Shown: in pieces, positions 36,314 through 43,108 of the stretch | Layout: every line of letters begins with the position of its first letter | Position numbering within the stretch: position 1 is the first letter of the stretch | Source of the DNA: DASTBU01 sp035711845 | GTDB taxonomy: Bacteria; Acidobacteriota; Vicinamibacteria; Vicinamibacterales; 2-12-FULL-66-21 | NCBI GenBank assembly: GCA_035711845.1 | Contig: DASTBU010000114.1 | Coordinates: forward strand, 1-43,108 | DNA length: 43,108 nt | Reading direction: 5' to 3' | Position numbers and translations under genes: made by a program | The notes under the pieces: generated by a model | Told to the model about the DNA's origin: nothing | Databases searched by the model: none | The model's input: only the letters and a program-made list of their open reading frames with translations

Positions 36314-38728
36314 TCACTCGTTGCGCAGGGCAACGATCGGGTCGACGGCCATCGCGCGACGGGCGGGGACGTAGCTCGCCAGGAGCGCTACGAAGGTCAG
36401 AAACAGCGCCACGCCGCCGAAGCTCACTGGATCGGTCGGCGTGACGTTGAAGAGGATCGACTCGATGAACTGCGTGGCGCCGGCCGCGCCGATCATCCCC
36501 AGCACGATGCCCAGCCCCGCCAGCTTCATGCCATGGCCGAGGATCAGCTTCAGCACGTCGCCGCGCTCCGCGCCGAGCGCCACACGCACCCCGACCTCCT
36601 GCACGCGCTGCGAAACAGAGTAGGAGAGCACGCCGTACACGCCTATCGAAGCCAGCAGCAGTGCAATCGCGCCGAACACCGAGAACATCCAGCCGAAGAG
36701 CCGGAACTGCCAGAAGTTGAGCTGCCTCAGCTTCTCCATCGTCTGCATCGAAAAGACCGGCAGCGCGACGTCGGCCTGACGAATCTGCTCGCGGACGGCC
36801 GAGGTGATGCGGGAGGGTTCGCCCGAGACCCTGATGGTGAGACCCGTGTTCAGCGCGGGGTCGAGCGAATACGGCACGTAGGCGGACGGGAAGATCGGCC
36901 TGTCGCTGTCCCCCTGGAAGTGCCGGAAGTCCCCGATCACCCCCACCACCGTGAACCACTCCGGCTCGCCTTCCCCCTGAAACTGGAACCGGCGGCCGAC
37001 CGGATCCTCCTGCGGCCAGAACTGCTCCGCCATCGTCTCGTTGATGAGGGCGACCGGAGTGCGCGTGAATTCCTCGGAGTCGGTGAGGTCACGCCCGCGC
37101 AGCAGCGCGACGTCGAGCGTGCCGCGGAGGTGGGGTGACGCGGCGATGAAGGTGATGCGCGGCGCCTGCCCCTCTTCGACGGCCCGGCCCTCCACCTGGA
37201 CGGTTCCGCCGCTGCCGCCCGAGCCGAAAGGGATGAAGTTCGAGGCGAACGCGGCCTGCACACCGGGAAGCCCTTCGACCCGGCGCACGATGTCCTCGGT
37301 GCGCCGCGCTTTCGCCTCGGGCGAATCGTACGCGCTCCCCGGCAGGTAGAACCGCATCGTCATCAACGGCGAGGTGTCGAAACCGGCGCTGCTGTCCTGC
37401 ACGTTCAGAAAACTGCGCACGAAAAGCGAGGCGCCGACCAGCAGCACCAGCGACATGCCGATTTCCGCGACGACCAGCCCGCTCCGGAGCCTGGCGCGGC
37501 CACTGCCGGCCGCGCCGCGCCCACCCTCCTTCAGGCTTTCCTGAAGATTGGACCGTGCGGCTTGCAGCGCGGGAGCGATGCCGAAGACGATCCCGGTCAG
37601 GATGGAGATGCCGACCGTGTACGCCAGCGATCGGGCGTCGAGGCTCCAGTGAATGAAATACGGGACCGAATCGGGAGGGATGCCTCGATCGACGAGGCGG
37701 ATGCCCACCCACGCGACCAGCATTCCGAGCGGCGCGCTGATGAGCCCGATGACCATCGCTTCCGTGAGCAGCTGACGTACGATCCGCCACTTGCCCGCAC
37801 CGAGCGCCGAACGGATCGAGATCTCCCGGTGGCGGACCGACGCCCGTGCCAGGAAAAGGTTCGCCACGTTCGCGCACGCGATCATCAGCACGAGGGTGAC
37901 GGCGCCCATCATCGCCAGCATCATGACCTCGACCTGCGGCGGAACCATCCACGAGCGAAGCGGGCGGACGAGGGCCGACCACGACTGGTTTTCCTTCGGA
38001 TAGGTGGCTTCCAGACGGCTCGCGAGGGCGGTGAGATCCGTGCCAGCCTGCTCCATGGTGACGCCAGGCCGGAGGCGGGCGAATACGCCGAGGAATCGCG
38101 ACTGACGCGGCGATTCGTTCTGATAGGGCGCTATCGGGACCCATAGCCGCTGCGTTTCCGGAAACATGAAGCGCGGGGGCATCACGCCGATCACGGTGTG
38201 CGGCGTGGCGTTGACCAGAATCGCCCGGCCAACAATCGACGGATCCCCGTTGTAGCGATGCCTCCACACGTCGTCGCTGAGCAGGACCACTGGTGCGGCC
38301 CCCGGCCTGTCATCCTCGGGCCCGAAGTCGCGGCCGAGCGCAGGTGGCGTGCCGAGGAGGCTGAACAGATTCCAGGAAATCGTCGCGCCGTCGTAACGCT
38401 CCGGGTCCGTCCGTCCATCGGCAATGGTCAGGCTGCGCTGGGTGAAGGCGGCCATGCCGGACAGCGTGCGGTTCGCATCCCGCCAGTCCCGGAAATCCGG
38501 GTAGGACAGGCCGGCGCGGGTCACGCCAAGAGGATGGTTCGTGGCGTTCAACACCACGAGGCTGTCCGGATCTGGGTACGGCCCGGGCCGAAGCAGAACG
38601 CCATCGACGACGCTGAAGATCGTTGCGTTGACGCCGATGCCAAGGGCGAGGCAGACGACAGCCACCAGCGTGAACCCCGGCGACTTGCGGAGCGTCCGCA
38701 CCGCGAACCTGAGATCCTGGAACAGCAT
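36314..38728 (-). CDS. ADOP-family ABC permease, second copy
   Basis: An 804-residue duplicated orphan permease, starting MLFQDLRFAVRTLRKSPGFTLVAV. Like the first, it has two MacB-core/FtsX units (about 20-400 and 425-800), with helices near 18-42, 270-300, 325-350 and 365-390 and the equivalents in the second half; SVSQRVQEVGVRVALGAERG is the coupling segment. The periplasmic cores contain the TLSGMAAF..NLFSLLGTPPALGRDF motif shared by ADOPs. There is no ATPase near. The ATG has no clear ribosome binding site upstream (AGCCCCT), so expression may be low or the start may need revision. It ends 51 bp before the YgjP-type gene. Confidence 0.93.
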   Translation of the reverse strand: MLFQDLRFAVRTLRKSPGFTLVAVVCLALGIGVNATIFSVVDGVLLRPGPYPDPDSLVVLNATNHPLGVTRAGLSYPDFRDWRDANRTLSGMAAFTQRSLTIADGRTDPERYDGATISWNLFSLLGTPPALGRDFGPEDDRPGAAPVVLLSDDVWRHRYNGDPSIVGRAILVNATPHTVIGVMPPRFMFPETQRLWVPIAPYQNESPRQSRFLGVFARLRPGVTMEQAGTDLTALASRLEATYPKENQSWSALVRPLRSWMVPPQVEVMMLAMMGAVTLVLMIACANVANLFLARASVRHREISIRSALGAGKWRIVRQLLTEAMVIGLISAPLGMLVAWVGIRLVDRGIPPDSVPYFIHWSLDARSLAYTVGISILTGIVFGIAPALQAARSNLQESLKEGGRGAAGSGRARLRSGLVVAEIGMSLVLLVGASLFVRSFLNVQDSSAGFDTSPLMTMRFYLPGSAYDSPEAKARRTEDIVRRVEGLPGVQAAFASNFIPFGSGGSGGTVQVEGRAVEEGQAPRITFIAASPHLRGTLDVALLRGRDLTDSEEFTRTPVALINETMAEQFWPQEDPVGRRFQFQGEGEPEWFTVVGVIGDFRHFQGDSDRPIFPSAYVPYSLDPALNTGLTIRVSGEPSRITSAVREQIRQADVALPVFSMQTMEKLRQLNFWQFRLFGWMFSVFGAIALLLASIGVYGVLSYSVSQRVQEVGVRVALGAERGDVLKLILGHGMKLAGLGIVLGMIGAAGATQFIESILFNVTPTDPVSFGGVALFLTFVALLASYVPARRAMAVDPIVALRNE

Positions 38729-38818
38729 AGGGGCTTATACGAGGCTGGCGCGGGGCCGGTTCGGCGCTGGCCACGATCGTCCACAGACGCGGCCAGCCTG
38801 GCGCCGGATCACGTTTAT

Positions 38819-39067
38819 CGGCTGGGGACCACCTGGGTGGGCGCCGGGCTCGACGTCGAAACGACCAATGGCGGCGTGAAGCTTCGCGTGCCTGAGCAGT
38901 ATTCGGTGCGCCTCGAGGCGAGCATTCGCAACCGGGGATGCAAATCGACTTTTCCGTCACGGTGCGGGGCCGACTGTCCAGCGAGATCGCGGAGAACATC
39001 GGGGCGGGCCAGCCCGCTCATCAGGGTCAGGACCAGGAACGGCGGCATGGGTGTGATCAAGAGATAA
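38819..39067 (+). pseudogene. Remnant of a DUF4097-type (putative adhesin) gene, C-terminal fragment
   Basis: On the plus strand, LGTTWVGAGLDVETTNGGVKL, VPEQYSVRLEASIRN (38822 to about 38932), then in the frame one base earlier GMQIDFSVTVRGRLSSEI (about 38935 to 39012), then again in the first frame PLIRVRTRNGGMGVIK and a TAA at 39065-39067 together reconstruct the end of a DUF4097 domain, with its repeated TTNGGV and R-N-G-G motifs. Two compensating indels (one base lost near 38935, one gained near 39013) break the frame, and nothing upstream of 38819 resembles the N-terminal part. It lies in the 510-bp gap between the second ADOP permease and TolC. This may be a natural decay product; short indels could also be assembly errors, but the absence of the 5' part supports decay. 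Confidence 0.6.
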
Positions 39068-39238
39068 ATCTGGAAAAGCCTCTCCACCAAGGCGCCGGCT
39101 GAGCCGGCGGCTTGCCCTCCCGGGCCTCCGAACCGGCGACACCCACGCACCGTCAGTACCTTCAGATCCGTCCGACCGGCCTCACGCCCCTCGCGTCGCG
39201 CCTGCCTCCTGTATTACTCTCAAAGGTTGGCCGCCGGA

Positions 39239-40870
39239 ATGAATGAAGCTATGAGACGTACTGTGCATCTACGACACTTTGCCGCCTTTTTGTTGGTCCT
39301 CTCCCTTGCAGGCGTCCCCTGGGCCGAAGCCCGGCAACAGCCCGCCCCGCGCGTCCTGACGCTCGAAGGTGCCCTCGAACTGGCCGAGGCTCGCAGCGAG
39401 CAGATGGTCATCGCCCGTGCGGGCGTGGACCGCGCCACGAGCGATCAGGTTCGCGCGCGGAGCGACCTGTTTCCACAGCTGACGGCTTCGGCGTCCTACG
39501 ACCGGGCCCTGGCGTCCGAGTTCTCGGGTCTGTTCGACAGCACCCCGTCGGCCTGCACGCCGTTTGTCGCTGATCCATCGGGCAGTACGGATCAGCGCCT
39601 GACCGAGCTCGAGCGCGCGGTGGACTGCGGGGCCACAGGCGCAACCACAGATGGTGAGCTGGGCGATTTCGAGGATCTCCCGTTCGGCAGGAAGAACACG
39701 TATCGGTTCAACCTGTCGTTCTCTCAGAACATCTTCTCCGGGGGCCGTATCGGGGCCCAGCGGTCGATCGCCAACGCTGGCCGGCAGTCAGCGGAGATCT
39801 CGCTCGCCTCGACCCGTGCGCAGCTTCTGCTCGACGTGACACAGGCGTACTACGATGCCGCGCTCGGCGAGCGCCTGCTCGTGATCGCTGAGGCGACTTA
39901 CAAGCAGGCGGACGCGACCTATCAGCAGACGCGTCTCGCCTTCGAGGCGGGAAGTCAGCCGGAGTTCGAGCTGCTCCGGGCGCAGGTCGCGCGCGACAAC
40001 CAGAGGCCGGTCATCATCCGGAGTCGCGCGAACCGGGACATCGCGATGCTGCAGTTGAAACAGCTGCTCGAGATCCCTCAGTCCGAACCTCTCGTGCTGT
40101 CCGAGTCGCTGGAGGGAGATACGCTGGCGCCGCCCGCCCGCTTTGCATCGCACGTGCTGCTCGCCGTCGAGAGCACGATTCCAGCGATCGACCGTGCCCC
40201 CGTACGACAGGCCGAGACGAACATCCGGCAGAGCGAGGCCGCGGTGGACTTCGCGCGATCGCAACGCTTCCCCACCATCAGCGTCACCTCCTCCTACGGC
40301 GAGGTCGCGTATCCGTCAGGGACTTTCCCGAACGATTTCCGCCGCAACTGGACCGTCGGCGCGATCGTGCAGGTGCCGGTCCTGAACGGCGGCAGGCTGC
40401 GCGCCGAGGAAGCGATGGCCCAGGCGGATACGCGAATCGCCCAGGCACGGCTGCAGCAGGCCCGAGAGCTGGCGCTGCTGGACACGCAGTCGGCGTACGA
40501 GGAGCTGCGGGCGTCCGTCGCGTCGTGGGAAGCCAGCGCGGGGACGGTACAGCAGGCGCAGCGCGCGTACGAGATCGCCGAGTTGCGCTATCGGGAGGGC
40601 GTCTCGACGCAGCTCGAGCTGAGCGACGCGCGGCTCCTGCTGGTGCAGGCGCAGGCCACCCGCGCGCAGGCCGGACGCGACCTGCAAGTCGCCCGGGCCC
40701 GCGTCGCACTCCTGCCCGACCTGCCGCTCGGCACCCTCGGCGCGACGACCCCGACGCTCGGGGCGTTGTCGAACGGCCAGAGGTCGCAGCCGACGACGAC
40801 ACAGACGCCGACGCCGGTGATTCGGGCAACTGGTGCGCAGGCGGTTACGGGGAGCGGCGGGGGGCGATAG
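39239..40870 (+). CDS. TolC-family outer-membrane efflux protein
   Basis: A 543-residue outer-membrane channel. A signal peptide (about residues 1-32, VLSLAGVPWAEARQ) is followed by two TolC repeat halves: the first from ALELAEARSEQMVIARAGVD and LFPQLTASASYDRA, the second from RQAETNIRQSEAAVDFARSQ and PTISVTSSYGEVAY. Long coiled-coil helices such as RLQQARELALLDTQSAYEEL give the periplasmic tunnel. The C-terminal 45 residues are Thr/Pro/Gly-rich. Start codon choice is uncertain: ATG 39239 or 39251, or TTG 39227. The adaptor and RND pump follow on the same strand, giving a complete tripartite pump order (outer membrane, adaptor, pump). Confidence 0.92.
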   Translation: MNEAMRRTVHLRHFAAFLLVLSLAGVPWAEARQQPAPRVLTLEGALELAEARSEQMVIARAGVDRATSDQVRARSDLFPQLTASASYDRALASEFSGLFDSTPSACTPFVADPSGSTDQRLTELERAVDCGATGATTDGELGDFEDLPFGRKNTYRFNLSFSQNIFSGGRIGAQRSIANAGRQSAEISLASTRAQLLLDVTQAYYDAALGERLLVIAEATYKQADATYQQTRLAFEAGSQPEFELLRAQVARDNQRPVIIRSRANRDIAMLQLKQLLEIPQSEPLVLSESLEGDTLAPPARFASHVLLAVESTIPAIDRAPVRQAETNIRQSEAAVDFARSQRFPTISVTSSYGEVAYPSGTFPNDFRRNWTVGAIVQVPVLNGGRLRAEEAMAQADTRIAQARLQQARELALLDTQSAYEELRASVASWEASAGTVQQAQRAYEIAELRYREGVSTQLELSDARLLLVQAQATRAQAGRDLQVARARVALLPDLPLGTLGATTPTLGALSNGQRSQPTTTQTPTPVIRATGAQAVTGSGGGR

Positions 40871-40918
40871 GCGGGGGTCGATAGACGAAAGGGCTGGAGA
40901 CACGTGAGGACGGAGACC

Positions 40919-42013
40919 ATGGGGAGATCAGGGAGAGGGCTGGTCGGCTGCGGGGCGTTGATTGCCGCGCTGGCGGCCGCGACCTGCGGCGGCAACGAAG
41001 CCAGGGAAGCCACCGAACCGGCGCCCATCCAGATTGGAGCGGAAAGCGTGGTGGTGGTGAAGCGCGAAGAGCTGCGGACCGGTCCGATCATCTCGGGGCA
41101 GCTGAGCGCAGCACGCGAGGCCACGGTCCGCGCGGAAGTTGGCGGCTCGCTCGTGCAGATGACACTCGAGGAAGGGCAGCCGGTGACGCAGGGCACGGTG
41201 CTCGCCCGCATCGCGGCGCGCGACTTGAGTGACGCGGTGACCTCCGCCAAGGTGGGGGTGGAGTCGGCCGAAGCCGCGCTGAAGGTCGCAGGGAGCGAGG
41301 CCCAGAGGACGGAAACTCTCGTCAAGGGAGGCGCCCTGGCCCAGCGCGATCTGGAGAACGCCCAGAACGCGGTCGCCACGGCGCAGTCGCAGCTCGCCGC
41401 GGCACGCGCGCGACTCTCCTCCGCTCAAGCGCAACTGGCCGACACCGTGGTCCGGGCGCCCCTCACCGGCGTCGTGAGCGACAAGCCGGCGAACGAAGGC
41501 GACGTGGTCACGCCGGGGACCGCGCTGTACACGATCATCGATCCATCGAGCATGCGGCTCGAGGCCTCCGTCAGATCCGACGAGATCGGTGCGCTCAAAC
41601 CCGGTATTCCCGTGGAGTTCACGGTTCGCGGCTACGCGGGACAGACCTTCAGCGGCAGGATCGAGCGCATCAGCCCTGTCGCCGATCCGGCCACGCGGCA
41701 GGTCCCGATCTTCGTCTCCATTCCGAACGTGAGCGGCAGGCTGATCGCCGGCCTGTACGCCGAGGGACGGGTGGAAACGGAAGTACGCCGCACCCTCGTC
41801 GTCCCCGGCAATGCCATCGACGAAACGGGCGGCGCGCCCGTCGTCACACGCTTGCGCGACGGGAAGGCGGAGCGCGTCGATGTCAGGGTCGGCATTCGCG
41901 ATCGCGACACCGAGCGCGTCGAGATCCTCGCGGGTCTGTCGGAAGGGGACATGGTCCTCACCGGGGCAGCGCGCAGCGTGACCCCGGGCACAGCGGTCAC
42001 GGTCAACAGGTAA
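40919..42013 (+). CDS. RND efflux periplasmic adaptor (MexA/AcrA-like)
   Basis: A 364-residue membrane-fusion protein. The start is ATG 40919 or GTG 40904, both with GGAG at a workable distance; either gives a short signal and a possible lipoprotein Cys in LAAATCGG. It has a lipoyl first half (EVGGSLVQMTLEEGQPVTQG), helical hairpin (SAEAALKVAGSEAQRTETLV), second half (VVRAPLTGVVSDKPANEGDV), a beta-barrel with RIERISPVADPATRQVPIFV and a C-terminal membrane-proximal domain. It connects TolC (upstream) with the RND pump (downstream, 5 bases between its stop and the pump ATG). The role in multidrug or solvent efflux is inferred from the family. Confidence 0.9.
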   Translation: MGRSGRGLVGCGALIAALAAATCGGNEAREATEPAPIQIGAESVVVVKREELRTGPIISGQLSAAREATVRAEVGGSLVQMTLEEGQPVTQGTVLARIAARDLSDAVTSAKVGVESAEAALKVAGSEAQRTETLVKGGALAQRDLENAQNAVATAQSQLAAARARLSSAQAQLADTVVRAPLTGVVSDKPANEGDVVTPGTALYTIIDPSSMRLEASVRSDEIGALKPGIPVEFTVRGYAGQTFSGRIERISPVADPATRQVPIFVSIPNVSGRLIAGLYAEGRVETEVRRTLVVPGNAIDETGGAPVVTRLRDGKAERVDVRVGIRDRDTERVEILAGLSEGDMVLTGAARSVTPGTAVTVNR

Positions 42014-42018
42014 CACCG

Positions 42019-43108
42019 ATGTTCATCTCCGATTTTGCGATTCGCCGTCCGGTCATCACCATCGTCACGATGCTGGCGCTCAGCGTCTTCGGCATCGTCG
42101 CGCTGATCAATCTCGATACCGACGAGTTCCCCGATGTGCAGCCGCCGATCGTGGCTGTCGCGATTGCTTATCCCGGGGCGTCGCCCGAGAACGTCGAGCG
42201 GGAGATCCTCGAGCCCATTGAAGAGGCGATCTCGGGCATCAGCGGGGTCGACCAGATCAACTCCTCCGGCCTCGATGGTTTCGCCACGTTGATCGTGGAG
42301 TTCGCGTTCGAGAAGGACCTGCAGGAGGCCACGCAGCAGATCCGCGACGAGATCTCGGCCATCCGCAACGATCTTCCGCCCGAGATGGAAGAACCGATCC
42401 TGACGCGATTCGACCCGGCGGACCTGCCGATCGTGTCGATGACGTTGTCCTCGACCCGTCTCAGCGGCGCGGAGCTGACGGCGCTGGCCGATCCCGGCAT
42501 CACGCGCCAGCTTCGCGCGCTGCGGGGCATCGCCGAGGTCAACGTGGTGGGCGGGATCGAGCGCGAAATGACCGTGGAGCTCCTGCCTGCGGCGCTGCAG
42601 GCCTCCGGCGTCGGCATCGGCCAGGTCGTGCAGGCCATCCAGACACAGAACCTGGCCGCGCCGGTCGGCCGCGTCACCGGCGATCTCGACGAACGAACCA
42701 TCCGGCTGCGCGGCCGGCTCGAATCGCCGGAGGATTTCAAGAACCTCGTCGTCACCGAGCAGGGGGGCCGCGTCATCCGGCTGGGCGACGTCGCCAACGT
42801 CCACGCCGGGACCGAGGAGCAGCGATCCGCGGCGATGTACAACGGCGAAGAGGCGGTGGGGATCGACATCGTGAAAGCAAAGGGCAACAGCACCACCGCG
42901 GTGGCTGACGACGTGCGGCGCGAGGTCGCCGAGATCCAGCAGCGCCTGCCCGGAGACGTGTCCCTGAAGATCGTGCGTGACGCGGGCGTACGCGTCGAGC
43001 AGTCCGTGGACAACGTCAAGGAAGCGCTCGTCGAGGGCGCGGCGCTGACCGTCCTCGTGGTGTTCCTCTTCCTGAACTCCTGGCGATCGACCGTAATCAC
43101 CGGTTTGG
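42019..43108 (+). CDS. RND-family efflux pump, N-terminal part (runs off the window)
   Basis: The frame stays open from the ATG at 42019 to the window end, 363 codons of a protein of about 1,030 expected. It begins MFISDFAIRRPVITIVTMLA, the first membrane helix of AcrB/MexB-type pumps, and continues with IAYPGASPENVEREILEPIE, IRNDLPPEMEEPILTRF and IGQVVQAIQTQNLAAPVGRV of the porter domain, then VKEALVEGAALTVLVVFLFL, the second membrane helix. This is a hydrophobe/amphiphile efflux pump driven by the proton gradient. It ends without a stop because of the window edge, not truncation. TAACACCG (5 untranslated bases) separates it from the adaptor, so the pump is translated from the same message. 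Confidence 0.93.
   Translation, partial: MFISDFAIRRPVITIVTMLALSVFGIVALINLDTDEFPDVQPPIVAVAIAYPGASPENVEREILEPIEEAISGISGVDQINSSGLDGFATLIVEFAFEKDLQEATQQIRDEISAIRNDLPPEMEEPILTRFDPADLPIVSMTLSSTRLSGAELTALADPGITRQLRALRGIAEVNVVGGIEREMTVELLPAALQASGVGIGQVVQAIQTQNLAAPVGRVTGDLDERTIRLRGRLESPEDFKNLVVTEQGGRVIRLGDVANVHAGTEEQRSAAMYNGEEAVGIDIVKAKGNSTTAVADDVRREVAEIQQRLPGDVSLKIVRDAGVRVEQSVDNVKEALVEGAALTVLVVFLFLNSWRSTVITGL

Overview
The window is high-GC bacterial DNA, most likely from Acidobacteriota (Vicinamibacteria-like). I infer this from two ~800-residue fused MacB/FtsX permeases of the acidobacterial duplicated orphan permease (ADOP) type, an alternative complex III module, a Tat-exported TldD, and numerous secreted hydrolases. 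No database was searched. I see no tRNA, rRNA, CRISPR array, prophage or intact transposase gene.

Layout. (1) 86-6017, minus strand: a chlorite dismutase-family heme protein, an FAD monooxygenase, then actC-actD-actF of alternative complex III, without actA, actB or actE in the visible part. (2) 6405-10711, plus strand: an ABC exporter of MacA-like adaptor, ATPase and two different FtsX-type permeases, followed by a small winged-helix-like protein. (3) 11519-16230, minus strand: amidohydrolase, metallo-beta-lactamase-fold hydrolase, a secreted protein with an internal duplication, signal peptidase I, an NTF2-like lipoprotein and a PrxQ-type peroxiredoxin. (4) 16417-20170, plus strand: clpS, clpA, grpE and an FmdB-type zinc ribbon, a proteostasis group. 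(5) 20452-27722, plus strand: tldE and tldD, closed by a clear intrinsic terminator, then a rhodanese sulfurtransferase, SufE, and an M28 peptidase of glutamate carboxypeptidase II type. (6) 27838-38728, minus strand: GNAT, penicillin acylase-type lipoprotein, MFS exporter, ADOP permease, second GNAT, YgjP-type metallopeptidase, second ADOP permease. (7) 38819-43108, plus strand: a decayed DUF4097-like gene, then TolC, RND adaptor and the start of an RND pump, which runs off the window.

The most unusual feature is not a gene. Five gaps between codirectional genes (5069-5216, 12001-12063, 20167-20334, 21809-22004, 35444-35514) are filled by degenerate repeats in strict 7-bp phase, starting at or near the upstream stop codon and mostly running close to the next start. 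Loci use different heptamers, and at least three are built as two arms of opposite orientation, so the transcript could fold into a long hairpin between co-transcribed genes. I know of no name or function for these in this phylum.

Two small non-autonomous inverted-repeat elements are inserted right at gene ends. One (1282-1400) encodes the last residues and stop of ActD as well as the ribosome binding site, start codon and first residues of ActF. The other (30889-31000) supplies the stop codon of the MFS gene. Two further families of dispersed palindromes occur in the remaining gaps.
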